A stretch of DNA of 31,984 nucleotides from an uncultured Bacteroides sp. (GCF_949298305.1 NZ_CASFWU010000056.1:1-31984); one strand, 5' to 3'; positions 13,968 to 22,482 are shown, counted from the first letter of the stretch. The notes: generated from the letters alone by a model not told the origin. Translations and numbers: made by a program.

Positions 13968-14684
13968 TCATTGTTTTATCGCCCTCAGTATTTCCCGTTT
14001 CCCTCCGGGAGGGCCTGGCAGACGTTCTACGCGGAAGCCCACTGCCTGCAACAGCCGCCTGACGGCTCCCTTGGCGCAGTAGGTGGTGAGTATTCCGCCG
14101 GGGCTCATGAGGTGATGGAGCCGCCTGAACAGACTTTCGCTCCACATTTCGGGCTGCTTTTCGGGGGCGAAGGCGTCGAAGTAGACCACGGAGTAGGGTG
14201 AAGGATGAGGCGGGAGGAATGAAGAATGGCCTGCGGGCAGCGGAGGCTCTTCATTCTTCGTCCGTTGTTCTTCGGCCTCCAGCGCTTCGTTGGCATCTGC
14301 CAGCATCTTGTGCAGGGTGAACCAGGGTGTCAGGACAACGTCCTCGTCCCAAGGTGCGGTGTGCAGCGTCTTGAACAGCGGATGGCCGTTGTAGGGCAAT
14401 GCTTCGGCCTCGGTCAGACTGAGGGGGTAGCGTTCTACGGTGGTGTAGTGCACCTTTCTGTGTTCCTTTTCGGCCTCTTCGAGCGTGAGCAGTGCGTTCA
14501 GTCCCGTGCCGAAGCCTATCTCGAGCACGCGGGGGCAGGGGTCGGCGGATGCCCTCAGTCCCATGTCGATGAACACGTGCTGCGACTCTGTGCGTGCCCC
14601 CTTCACCGAGTGGTAGTGCTCGTCCAGTTCAGGCACAAACAGGGTTGCGCTTCCGTCGTCGGTCTGTTCAATGAGTCTTTGCAT
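13968..14684 (-). CDS. mnmD: tRNA mnm5s2U34 methyltransferase MnmD
   Basis: The 238-residue product corresponds to the methyltransferase half of MnmC as a stand-alone enzyme. It uses S-adenosylmethionine to complete 5-methylaminomethyl-2-thiouridine at the wobble base of certain tRNAs. Evidence is the SAM motif VLEIGFGTGLNAL (about residues 53-65), the acidic TTVERYPLS, and the family signature YFDAFAPEKQPEMW (168-181), then SPGGILTTYCAKG. Residues about 135-163 (EEQRTKNEEPPLPAGHSS and onward) form an unusual charged then proline-rich insertion that looks like translated intergenic repeat. The oxidase half of MnmC is absent, as is normal in this phylum. Confidence 0.88.
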   Translation of the reverse strand: MQRLIEQTDDGSATLFVPELDEHYHSVKGARTESQHVFIDMGLRASADPCPRVLEIGFGTGLNALLTLEEAEKEHRKVHYTTVERYPLSLTEAEALPYNGHPLFKTLHTAPWDEDVVLTPWFTLHKMLADANEALEAEEQRTKNEEPPLPAGHSSFLPPHPSPYSVVYFDAFAPEKQPEMWSESLFRRLHHLMSPGGILTTYCAKGAVRRLLQAVGFRVERLPGPPGGKREILRAIKQ

Positions 14685-14772
14685 CCGTTTTCCGTTGTTT
14701 AGTTTTTAAGTTTATAAGTTTTTGAGTTGGGGGTTCCTGTTCCCTCGTCAGCTCGTCTCTCGTCTCCCTTCA

Positions 14773-15258
14773 TCATCCGATGGCCGTCAGTGCGCCTTGC
14801 AGTGCCCACAGCATGGCCACGTAGCGCAGCAGCTTGCCGGCAAACATGGACGTGGTGGTCAGCACCAGGTTGCTGCGCATGAAGCCCAGCGCGATGGCAA
14901 TGGCTTCGCCCACAAAGGGCAGGAAGGCAAAGAAGGCCATCAGCGCGCCCTTGCCTTGCAGGAAGCGCTGCATCCGTTCCACCTTCTCCTGCTTCACCTT
15001 GAAGTACTTCTCTATCCAGTCTATGCGTCCCAGCCGCCCCATGTAGTAGCACGTCATGCCTCCCACGGTGTTGCCCAGGGCGGCGGAGAGTATGCAGAGG
15101 GTGGGGTTAAGTCCCAGCTTCACCAGCGCGGCCAGTACCAGCTCCGAGCTGAACGGCACAATGCTGCCCGCCAGAAGCGCCGAAACGAAGAGGCCGAAGT
15201 AGCCCCAATCGGTCAGCAGTTGAATCAGTGTGTCAACAAAAGCATCCATACATTCCAT
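14773..15258 (-). CDS. DedA/YqaA-type VTT-domain membrane protein
   Basis: The 161-residue product has four to five hydrophobic segments and the pattern of YqaA/DedA (SNARE-associated, VTT) proteins: WGYFGLFVSALLAGSIVPFSSELVLAALV at the N-terminus, GNTVGGMTCYYMGR, a basic amphipathic stretch (IEKYFKVKQEKVERMQRFLQ), and FAFLPFVGEAIAIALGFMR. DedA-type proteins of the inner membrane have been linked to lipid-carrier or phospholipid translocation; the exact role of YqaA types is open. The start lies inside the upstream gene, whose stop is at 15225, so the two overlap by about 34 bp (25 bp if ATG 15249 is used) and are probably translationally coupled. Confidence 0.85.
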   Translation of the reverse strand: MECMDAFVDTLIQLLTDWGYFGLFVSALLAGSIVPFSSELVLAALVKLGLNPTLCILSAALGNTVGGMTCYYMGRLGRIDWIEKYFKVKQEKVERMQRFLQGKGALMAFFAFLPFVGEAIAIALGFMRSNLVLTTTSMFAGKLLRYVAMLWALQGALTAIG

Positions 15259-16229
15259 CCCAATAAAAGAAACAATCCGATAAAGATACAGATAAAGAAC
15301 ACATTGGAACTGCGAGTGTTCGACAGCACGAACAGATGGCCGGCCAGAACGGCGGTGCCAACCATCAGAAAGGGCAGCAGGTCGGTACAGAGCGAAGGCT
15401 GCAACAGGGCCAGCACGAAGAGGCAGAGATTGGTCAGCGTCAGGAAGTTCAGGTAACTGCGGGTACGTATCTTGTCCTCATAGCCCGTGGCGACGGCGTG
15501 TCCCGCACTGACGGCGAAGAGCACGAACAGAAAGCCCAGCGTCACCGCTTCGTCCGGCTGCAACCCGAAGTCGACGGGCTGGAACGCCGCCAGTTCCCTG
15601 AAAGGGCGGTAGAACGTCTCCATGTCGCCGTAGAAATAGCAGTGACCCAGCAGGAACCAGTAAGGCAGGAACCAGCCCAGCAGCGAGGCCGGGAAACTTC
15701 TGGGCGTAAGCGAACGGAAGTTGTAGGCTCCTATCCAGAAGACAGGCAGCAGCAGGGTCAGTTGGGGAAGGAACAGACTGCCCGCTCCGATGAAAGCCGA
15801 AGACAGGAACACGTCTGCCGCAGGATAGGGATGCTGGTAGCTCCTGAACAGAAAGAACAGGGCAGGCATGAACAGCAACGAAGCCACCGTTCCGGCCGAT
15901 AGCACATGCAGGGCCGGACAGATGGATACCAGCAGGAAGTAAATGCCCGTCTGGATGGAAGCCCGTGTGCGGATGAGGGCGTAGGTGTTGTTCAGCCCTA
16001 TCAGGAAGTAGCCTATGACGGCATACAGCAGAAGGGCGGACAGACGCTCCGCCCAGCCTGGCAATTGCGGCCCGCCGAAACTGTCCCACAGGAAACAGTC
16101 TTCCATGCCTCCCTGCAGGGCAGGCAGGAAGGCGGCGGTACAAAGCCAGCACGCCACCGACAGGAGTATGGCGGCGGGCAGTGCGAAGGGGCTTGTTATC
16201 ACCCGGTTCTGGAAACGGCTCGTCTTCAT
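15225..16229 (-). CDS. Polytopic membrane protein of unknown function (possibly DUF6427-like)
   Basis: The 334-residue product has about ten hydrophobic segments spread from residue 14 to the end. Short polar loops lie between, including PALQGGMEDCFLWDSFGG after the first segment and MLLLTH at the C-terminus. It resembles the uncharacterised integral membrane proteins found next to purD and DedA-type genes in Bacteroides, possibly DUF6427; I cannot assign a reaction. It overlaps the following YqaA-type gene by 25-34 bp, so the two products may work together in the inner membrane. The start MKTSRFQNRVITSPFALPAA is the first ATG after the spacer. Confidence 0.75.
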   Translation of the reverse strand: MKTSRFQNRVITSPFALPAAILLSVACWLCTAAFLPALQGGMEDCFLWDSFGGPQLPGWAERLSALLLYAVIGYFLIGLNNTYALIRTRASIQTGIYFLLVSICPALHVLSAGTVASLLFMPALFFLFRSYQHPYPAADVFLSSAFIGAGSLFLPQLTLLLPVFWIGAYNFRSLTPRSFPASLLGWFLPYWFLLGHCYFYGDMETFYRPFRELAAFQPVDFGLQPDEAVTLGFLFVLFAVSAGHAVATGYEDKIRTRSYLNFLTLTNLCLFVLALLQPSLCTDLLPFLMVGTAVLAGHLFVLSNTRSSNVFFICIFIGLFLLLGWNVWMLLLTH

Positions 16230-16284
16230 GTTATTGTTCTTGCAATCTTGTTTGTCGGATGAGGAAGTACCTCAATGCATATCA

Positions 16285-16384
16285 GAACGCAAATTACGCA
16301 AAGTGTCCGTTTCCCGTTTCTTACACCGGCTTCTGACAGGCTTGCTGTAAGACAGGAACAGCGGCGTTTGCGTTATTTGCGTTC
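16285..16384. repeat. 18-bp inverted repeat between purD and the membrane-protein gene
   Basis: GAACGCAAATTACGCAAA (16285-16302) is repeated inverted as TTTGCGTTATTTGCGTTC (16367-16384) with one mismatch and a 64-bp interior. Within each arm GCAAA or its complement occurs twice. It fills most of the 187-bp spacer downstream of purD and could form a long stem in the transcript. No T-run follows. Confidence 0.65.
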
Positions 16385-16416
16385 TTCCCGTTAGGATGAT
16401 GTCCCTTTCACGGCCG

Positions 16417-17691
16417 TTACAGGTCGAACCCGATGTCGCGGCGGAAGTACTTTCCGTCAAAGCACAGCAGGTCGGCTACCTTGTAACTCTTTTCCAGAGC
16501 TTCCTGCTTGGTCTCGCCATACGAGCTGATGGCAATGACGCGGCCTCCGTTGGTCACTACGCGTCCGTCCTTCGAGGTGGTTCCGGCATGGAACAGGATG
16601 CTGTCTGTGGTTTCTGCCAGGTTGAATCCGGTGATGGGAAGTCCCTTCTTGTATTCGCCCGGATAGCCGCCGCTTACCAGCATGACGCAAGCCGCCGTGC
16701 GCGGGTCGATGACCAGGCTTCGGGTGTTGAGGTTCACCTGGTATACGCCTTCAAAGAGGTCTACGATGTCGCTCTGTATGCGCAGCATGACGCTCTCCGT
16801 CTCGGGGTCGCCCATGCGTACGTTGTATTCGATGACCATCGGTTCGCCCTGTACGTTCATCAGTCCCAGGAAGATGAAGCCCTTGTAGAGGATGCCTTCT
16901 TCGCGCAGACCGTTGATGGTGGGCTCGATGATGCGTTCGCGTACTTTCTCCATGAATTCATCGGTAGCGAAGGGCACGGGGCTGATGCTGCCCATGCCGC
17001 CTGTGTTCAGGCCCTTGTCGCCCTCGCCGATGCGCTTGTAGTCCTTGGCCACGGGCAGCACTTTGTAGTGTTCGCTGTCGGTCAGCACGAATACGGAGCA
17101 CTCGATGCCGCTCAGGTATTCTTCGATGACCACCGTGTCGCTGGCGTTGCCGAACATGCCTCCCAGCATCTCCTGCAGTTCCTTCTTGGCCTCTTCCAGC
17201 GTGGGCAGGATGAGCACGCCCTTGCCGGCACACAGACCGTCGGCTTTCAGCACGTAGGGGGCGGGCAGGGTTTCGAGGAAGGCGATGCCTTCGTTCAGCG
17301 TTTCGGCAGTCACGCTCTTGTAGCGTGCGGTGGGGATGTTATAGCGTTTCATGAATTCCTTGGCGAATTCCTTGCTGCCTTCCAGCATTGCGCCTTTGGC
17401 AGAGGGGCCGATGATGGCAATGTTCTGTGTGGTGATGTCGCCTTTGAAGTAGTCAAAGATGCCTTTCACCAGCGGGTCTTCGGGGCCTACGACAATCATG
17501 TCGATGGCACGTTCAAGTGCGAATACTTTCAGTGCGGCAAAGTCTGTAGCCTGTATGTCTACATTTTCACCCACCAGTGCAGTACCGGCGTTGCCGGGTG
17601 CAATGTACAGTTTCTCAACTTTTGGGCTTTGGGCAATTTTCCAAGCCAGGGCGTGTTCGCGACCGCCCGAACCTAATAATAATACTTTCAT
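16417..17691 (-). CDS. purD: Phosphoribosylamine--glycine ligase (GAR synthetase)
   Basis: The 424-residue product is full-length PurD, which joins phosphoribosylamine and glycine using ATP in step two of de novo purine synthesis. Visible features are the N-terminal MKVLLLGSGGREHALAWK, VVGPEDPLVKGI, the ATP-grasp domain with YVLKADGLCAGKGV and VVIEEYLSGIECSVFVLTD, GLNTGGMGSISP, the metal-binding IEYNVRMGDPETE, and the C-terminal ACVMLVSGGYPGEY. The start is unambiguous because the N-domain begins at MKVLLLGSGG. No other purine gene lies nearby. Confidence 0.97.
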   Translation of the reverse strand: MKVLLLGSGGREHALAWKIAQSPKVEKLYIAPGNAGTALVGENVDIQATDFAALKVFALERAIDMIVVGPEDPLVKGIFDYFKGDITTQNIAIIGPSAKGAMLEGSKEFAKEFMKRYNIPTARYKSVTAETLNEGIAFLETLPAPYVLKADGLCAGKGVLILPTLEEAKKELQEMLGGMFGNASDTVVIEEYLSGIECSVFVLTDSEHYKVLPVAKDYKRIGEGDKGLNTGGMGSISPVPFATDEFMEKVRERIIEPTINGLREEGILYKGFIFLGLMNVQGEPMVIEYNVRMGDPETESVMLRIQSDIVDLFEGVYQVNLNTRSLVIDPRTAACVMLVSGGYPGEYKKGLPITGFNLAETTDSILFHAGTTSKDGRVVTNGGRVIAISSYGETKQEALEKSYKVADLLCFDGKYFRRDIGFDL

Positions 17692-17721
17692 AATACGTCG
17701 GATTGTGAGCCTCGTCCGTTT

Positions 17722-17748
17722 GCCTCCTCTCCTTGTGAGAAAGGAGGC
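17722..17748. other. Short hairpin upstream of purD
   Basis: GCCTCCT (17722-17728) pairs with AGGAGGC (17742-17748). It lies in the 138-bp spacer between the S9 peptidase stop and the purD start, without a T-run on the minus strand. It may be a leader element or chance. Confidence 0.3.
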
Positions 17749-17829
17749 GCGCTGTGCGGGGCATTCATTATATTAACTATGTATCTTTTTTCTTTTCTTC
17801 TTCTTTTTCCTGCGGGCAGGAAGGGGCTT

Positions 17830-20043
17830 TTACAGGTAATCCTCAAAATAGCGGGTTATCTTTTCGTGCAGATGCACGCGGTCGCGGCCCAGTACGTTGT
17901 GCTTGTGGCACGGATAGATGAACAGGTCGGGATAGGTGCGTGCGTCTATGCAGGCCTTCATGAACGACAGGGTGTGCTGGGGCACGCAGGTGTCGTCGTG
18001 GTCGTCGTGGATAATCATCAGATGGCCTTTCAGTTGTCCGGCCAGGTTCTTCAGGTTGCACTGCTTGTAGCCTTCGGGGTTGTCTTGCGGGGTGTCCATG
18101 TAGCGTTCGCCGTACATCACTTCGTAGTAGCTCCAGTCAATGACGGGGCCGCCTGCCACGCCTACCTTGAAGATTTCGGGATAGCGCAGCATCAGTGCGG
18201 TGGTCATGTGGCCGCCGAAGCTCCAGCCGTGTACGCCGATGCGGTTGCCGTCCACGTAGGGCAGGCTTTGCAGGAATTCCACGCCTTTCACCTGGTCCTT
18301 GCCTTCTTCGATGCCGAGGTGGCGGAAGGTGCAGTTCTCAAACTCCAGGCCGCGGTTCGAGCTGCCGCGGTTGTCCACGGTGAAGAGAATGTAGCCTTTG
18401 TTGGCCATGTAGAGGTCCCAGCCGCGAGCGGCGCTCATCCAGTTGCTGACAATCATCTGGGCGTGCGGGCCGCCGTAGACGTAGACAATGGCAGGATATT
18501 TCTTTGTGGGGTCAAAGTCGGCGGGTTTGATGAGGCGGTAGTACAGGTCAGTCTTTCCGTCGGCAGCTTTCAGTGTACCCACTTCCACGCTGGGCATCTT
18601 GAAGCCCTCGAAAGGATTCTTGGCCGTAAGCAGGCAGACGGTTTCCTTGCCGTTGGCGGTAGACACGATGTCAATGACGCGCGGCACGTCGGGAGCCGAC
18701 CAGTTGTCCAGCAGGTACGTGCCCGAGGCTGAGAGCTGTGCGTAGTGTACGCCCTGTCCGTTGTCTATCGGGGTTATCTTGCCGTTGCCGATGTTCACCT
18801 TGTATAGATTGCTCTGCAAGGGTGATTCTTTGGTGGCTGCGATGATGACTTCCTTCTTCTGGGCGTTGAAGCCGAGGATGCTCTGCACAAGCCACGAGCC
18901 TGAGGTGAGTTGACGAGTTGACGAGTTGACGAGGCTACGAGTCTCTGCCTTGTGGTCTGAAGCCTCGTTCTCTAGTCCCTTCAGGTCGCAGAGGTAGAGG
19001 TGGTTGTAACCGTCGCATTGGCTCTGGTAGATGAAGCGGTTGTTGTCCCAAGGCAGAAAAACAATGGGCTGCTGAGGCTCCACGTACTTGGGATGTGTCT
19101 CCTCAATGAGCACTTGCAGCAACTCACCTGATGCGATGTCGTATTGGCAGAGCTTGCTGTGGTTCTGGTCGCGGTTCAGCTCGATGAGGAAAAGTGTCTT
19201 CTCGTCGGGTGCCCACGCGATGTTGGTGAAGTAGCGGTCGGTGGGGTCGCCCGTGTTCAGATAGACGGTCTTTCCGGTGGCTGGGTTGTAGATGCCCACC
19301 TGTACCTTGTGGCTCGTCATGCCTGCCATGGGATAGCGGATGTTGTTCACTTCACCTACGCGGGCGGTGATGTCCACCAGCGGATATTGGGTTACCATTG
19401 ATTCGTCCATGCGGTAGAAGGCCAGCAGGTTGCCTTTCGGGCTCCAGAAAGTACCTTTCGAGATGCCGAACTCGTTGCGGTGTACGCTCTGTCCGCACAC
19501 GATGCCTTCGGGCTCGTCGGTCACCTGCTTGTTGTCCACGTAGAGGTTGTTGGCCAGGGTGTAGGCTACGTGTCCGCCTGCCACGGAGTAGTCTGTGTTG
19601 GCGGCGTTCTTGTCATACTTCAGGGTACCGGTTGTCTTTCCGGCTTTCCAGTCGTAGATGATGTATTGGCCGGGCAGGGCGATGAGGAGCTGTGTCTTGT
19701 CTTTCCACGGCAGTTGCACGCTGTAAAGGTGGGACAGTTTGCCCAGCTTTTCGGCTTCCAGTGCCTGGTTGATGCGTTCGCGGGTGGTGAGCAATGTCTC
19801 CTTGCCGTTCTTGGGATTGACAGCCATGAGGGAGTCAATGCCCGGCTTGATGCACTGGTCTCCCCACCACTGTACGCCGTAGAGGCTCTCGGCATAGCGG
19901 TAGGTCTCTCCGCCGGGGATAAGGTCCTCCAGCGTGGGATATTTCAGTTCGTTTGTTGCGGTTTCTTGCGCCATAAGGGTTGTTCCTGACAAGGCGGGCA
20001 CGGCCATCAGCAGTGCGACAATGCCTTTACTGATTTTGTTCAT
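17830..20043 (-). CDS. S9 family prolyl dipeptidase (dipeptidyl-peptidase IV type)
   Basis: The 737-residue product starts MNKISKGIVALLMAVPALSGTTLMAQ, a signal peptide, so it acts in the periplasm or at the surface on peptides. A DPP IV N-terminal beta-propeller (about residues 90-480) precedes an alpha/beta-hydrolase domain with YVYGGPHAQ, the nucleophile motif GWSFGGH (S608), an acidic HDDHDDTCVPQH (aspartate near 683) and histidine in CHKHN (near 715). These are the S9 triad. I set the start at the signal peptide; upstream codons in frame belong to the spacer. Residues about 369-379 are encoded by an 8-bp repeat tract. Close relatives with different specificity in the S9B group are possible. 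Confidence 0.9.
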   Translation of the reverse strand: MNKISKGIVALLMAVPALSGTTLMAQETATNELKYPTLEDLIPGGETYRYAESLYGVQWWGDQCIKPGIDSLMAVNPKNGKETLLTTRERINQALEAEKLGKLSHLYSVQLPWKDKTQLLIALPGQYIIYDWKAGKTTGTLKYDKNAANTDYSVAGGHVAYTLANNLYVDNKQVTDEPEGIVCGQSVHRNEFGISKGTFWSPKGNLLAFYRMDESMVTQYPLVDITARVGEVNNIRYPMAGMTSHKVQVGIYNPATGKTVYLNTGDPTDRYFTNIAWAPDEKTLFLIELNRDQNHSKLCQYDIASGELLQVLIEETHPKYVEPQQPIVFLPWDNNRFIYQSQCDGYNHLYLCDLKGLENEASDHKAETRSLVNSSTRQLTSGSWLVQSILGFNAQKKEVIIAATKESPLQSNLYKVNIGNGKITPIDNGQGVHYAQLSASGTYLLDNWSAPDVPRVIDIVSTANGKETVCLLTAKNPFEGFKMPSVEVGTLKAADGKTDLYYRLIKPADFDPTKKYPAIVYVYGGPHAQMIVSNWMSAARGWDLYMANKGYILFTVDNRGSSNRGLEFENCTFRHLGIEEGKDQVKGVEFLQSLPYVDGNRIGVHGWSFGGHMTTALMLRYPEIFKVGVAGGPVIDWSYYEVMYGERYMDTPQDNPEGYKQCNLKNLAGQLKGHLMIIHDDHDDTCVPQHTLSFMKACIDARTYPDLFIYPCHKHNVLGRDRVHLHEKITRYFEDYL
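18907..18938. repeat. 8-bp tandem repeat inside the S9 peptidase gene
   Basis: GAGTTGAC occurs three times in a row (18907-18930) followed by the variant GAGGCTAC and GAG. The tract lies in the propeller region and encodes SSTRQLTS-type residues. Since eight is not a multiple of three, loss or gain of one unit would shift the frame. Confidence 0.8.
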
Positions 20044-20119
20044 ATTCTTGCGGGTTATGGGTATTATGCTTTCTATTATCATTTGAGGTTTCCAATCGGA
20101 GGCCTCCAATAACGGTATT

Positions 20120-21496
20120 TTAGTTCCCTTCTCTTTCCCTTCTCTTTCTCTCAGGGTACGACTCGCCCGAACGGGGTCTGCGGTCAGTCTTGAAATCCTT
20201 CTTCTCCCGCGGGGCGAAATCTTTCCGTTCGCGGGGCTTGAACTCCCTTTTCTCACCGTCGCCGAAGCTGCGGCGTTCGCGGGGCTTGAAGTCCTTGCGG
20301 GGAGCGGGGCGGCGTTCGTGCTGCTCCTTGTCCAGTTCTTCGCCTTCGGCGCGGAAGTCCTTGTATTTGCCGTCAAAGATTTCGTACTTGCGGAACTGGC
20401 ATTCCACGTTGAAGAGGGGGATGCGTGCGCTGGCCTTCAGGCCTATCTGGTCGAAGCATTCGTCGCGGTAGGAAAGAATCCAGGCGGTACCTCCCGTGAA
20501 GGCATGTTTCAGGCGTTCGCCTATCATCTCGTAGAGTCCCAGCAGGTCGTCTGTGGAGATACGTTCCCCGTAGGGCGGGTTGGTGATGATGATGGCCTTC
20601 TCCTGCGGCTGCTCGAACTGCTGGAAAGGCTGCAGCTTCAGTACAATCTCCTTGCTTACGCCCGCTGCCTTGATGTTGCGGGTGGCTATTTCGTTGGCTT
20701 TCGGGTTGTTGTCGTAGCCGTATATCTTGTGGGTGAATTCACGTTCCTGGCTGTCATCGTTGTAGATGGCATCGAAGAGCTCCTGGTCAAAGTCGGGCCA
20801 CTTCTCGAAGGCGAATTCCTGGCGGAAGACGCCCGGCGCGATGTTGCGGGCGATGAGGGCGGCCTCAATGGGGATGGTTCCCGAGCCGCACATGGGGTCT
20901 ATCAGGTCGCATTCGCCGTGCCAGCCCGTCATGAGAATCATGCCTGCGGCCAGCACTTCGTTCAGCGGTGCCTCTACGGCTTCCTGACGGTAGCCGCGGC
21001 GGTGCAGCGACTCGCCGCTTGAGTCGAGCGACAGGGTGCAGTCTGTTCCTGCGATGTGGATGTTGAGCAATACGTCGGGCTTGTTGATGCGCACGTTGGG
21101 GCGTTTGCCCGTCTTTTCACGGAAGTAGTCCACGATGGCGTCCTTCACCTTGTACGAGACGAACTTCGAGTGGCGGAACTCTTCGCTGAACACTACGGCG
21201 TCCACTGCAAAGGTGCGTTCCGTGTCCAGATACGTCTCCCAGTCCACTGTCTTGATGTGTTCGTACACTTCGTCTGCGTTCTGTGCCGTGAAGTGTTTGA
21301 TGGGTTTCAGGATGCGGATGGCCGTGCGCAGGCAGAAGTTGGCCTTGTACATCATTTCCTTGTCGCCGCTGAAGGACACCATGCGCCGTCCTATCTGTAT
21401 GTTGTCGGCACCCAGTTCGGTCAGTTCCTTTGCCAGCACCTCCTCCAGTCCCTGGAAGGTTTTGGCAATCATCTCAAAAGAAGGTTGTTCGCTCAT
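20120..21496 (-). CDS. rlmL: THUMP-domain 23S rRNA (guanine-N2) methyltransferase, RlmL-like
   Basis: The 458-residue product matches the N-terminal methyltransferase half of E. coli RlmL, which methylates N2 of a guanine in 23S rRNA. In order: an N-terminal ferredoxin-like region with GLEEVLAKELTELGA, a THUMP domain (about residues 45-155) ending in SLDSSGESLHRRGYR, the SAM site DPMCGSGT (200-207) and the catalytic NPPYGER (306-312). Residues 381-458 are an added disordered, strongly charged tail built from KPRERRSF, KPRERKDF and APREKKDF repeats, probably for RNA contact. Unlike E. coli RlmL there is no second (RlmK) methyltransferase domain. It lies 76 bp upstream of the peptidase on the same strand. 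Confidence 0.87.
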   Translation of the reverse strand: MSEQPSFEMIAKTFQGLEEVLAKELTELGADNIQIGRRMVSFSGDKEMMYKANFCLRTAIRILKPIKHFTAQNADEVYEHIKTVDWETYLDTERTFAVDAVVFSEEFRHSKFVSYKVKDAIVDYFREKTGKRPNVRINKPDVLLNIHIAGTDCTLSLDSSGESLHRRGYRQEAVEAPLNEVLAAGMILMTGWHGECDLIDPMCGSGTIPIEAALIARNIAPGVFRQEFAFEKWPDFDQELFDAIYNDDSQEREFTHKIYGYDNNPKANEIATRNIKAAGVSKEIVLKLQPFQQFEQPQEKAIIITNPPYGERISTDDLLGLYEMIGERLKHAFTGGTAWILSYRDECFDQIGLKASARIPLFNVECQFRKYEIFDGKYKDFRAEGEELDKEQHERRPAPRKDFKPRERRSFGDGEKREFKPRERKDFAPREKKDFKTDRRPRSGESYPERKRREREGN

Positions 21497-21544
21497 TTTA
21501 TTAGTTCAGATTTCGGATTTCAGAGTTTTTCTCGGGTTTTCGTT

Positions 21545-22444
21545 TTATTTCTTGGCTTTGGTCTGTACAATCCGTGCGCCTGCAGGCACGTCTTCGGTCA
21601 CCCAGATGTTGCCTCCCACGGTTGCTCCCTTCCCCACGGTGATGCGTCCCAGAATGGTGGCGTTGGAGTAGACAATGACGTTGTCCTCCAGTATCGGGTG
21701 TCGGGGGATGCCCTTGATGGGTTTTCCGTCCGCGTCCAGGGGGAAACTTTTGGCTCCCAGCGTGACGCCCTGATACAGTTTCACGTTGTTGCCGATGATG
21801 CACGTCTCTCCTATCACCACGCCCGTACCGTGGTCAATGGTGAAGTGGCTGCCTATCTGTGCGCCCGGATGGATGTCGATGCCCGTTTCGCTGTGTGCCA
21901 TTTCGGTGATGATGCGCGGTATGAGGGGCACGCCCAACACCAGCAGTTCGTGGGCAATGCGGTAGTTGCTGATGGCGCGGATGGCCGGATAGCAGCTGAT
22001 GACTTCGCCGAAGGAGTGGGCCGCGGGGTCGCCGTTGTAGGCCGCTTCCACGTCGGTGGCCAGCAGGCGGCGCAGCTGGGGCAGGCGGCTGATGAAGGCG
22101 GCGGCAATGCGTGCGGCCTCTTCGCGCTGCTGTTCGGTGCAGCAGTCGCACCCGTCGTCGCTTCCGAAGCAGAGTCCCGCCAGTACCTGCCCGGTCAGCA
22201 GGTCGAACAGGCGCTCCACGTTCACCCCTGTGTGGTAGGTTACCGTGCGGCTGTTGACGTTGGAGTTTCCGAAATATCCCGGGAAGATGATGGCCCGTGC
22301 CAGGTCTATGATGTCTTTCAGCACGGTGGCGGAGGGCAGCGGGTTGCCGTCCGTATGTTGGTGAAACAGTCCTTGGTAAGATTCGCTTTCCGACAGCTCA
22401 TCGACTGCTTGTGTCAGGATGTGGGTAAAATTGAATGGACTCAT
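21545..22444 (-). CDS. cysE: Serine O-acetyltransferase (EpsC/CysE type)
   Basis: The 299-residue product transfers acetyl from acetyl-CoA to L-serine, giving O-acetylserine for cysteine synthesis. A helical N-terminal half of about 160 residues precedes left-handed beta-helix hexapeptide repeats: TGIDIHPGAQIGSHFTIDHGTGVVIGET with the catalytic DHGTG, NNVKLYQGVTLGAKSF, HPILEDNVIVYSNATILG and VGGNIWV. The long N-terminal part and a cysteine cluster (CDCC) mark the EpsC-like type common in Bacteroidota. I chose ATG 22444; a TTG further up would run into the promoter. The C-terminus is QTKAKK, without the terminal isoleucine that anchors classical CysE in CysK. It is divergent from cysK. Confidence 0.92.
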   Translation of the reverse strand: MSPFNFTHILTQAVDELSESESYQGLFHQHTDGNPLPSATVLKDIIDLARAIIFPGYFGNSNVNSRTVTYHTGVNVERLFDLLTGQVLAGLCFGSDDGCDCCTEQQREEAARIAAAFISRLPQLRRLLATDVEAAYNGDPAAHSFGEVISCYPAIRAISNYRIAHELLVLGVPLIPRIITEMAHSETGIDIHPGAQIGSHFTIDHGTGVVIGETCIIGNNVKLYQGVTLGAKSFPLDADGKPIKGIPRHPILEDNVIVYSNATILGRITVGKGATVGGNIWVTEDVPAGARIVQTKAKK

Positions 22445-22474
22445 CAGGGTTATCCTTGGTTGATAAAGCGGGTG

Positions 22475-22482
22475 CAAAGTTA
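22475..22482 (-). promoter_or_regulatory. Probable -7 element of cysE
   Basis: On the minus strand TAACTTTG fits TAnnTTTG, about 31 bp upstream of the ATG at 22444, leaving a leader of about 25 nt. No upstream TTTG is found at the standard spacing. Confidence 0.5.

Noticed and set aside
17807..17822. TTCCTG-CGGG-CAGGAA hairpin as terminator of the S9 peptidase gene
   Set aside because: On the minus strand it is followed by A-rich, not T-rich, sequence, so it does not fit an intrinsic terminator.
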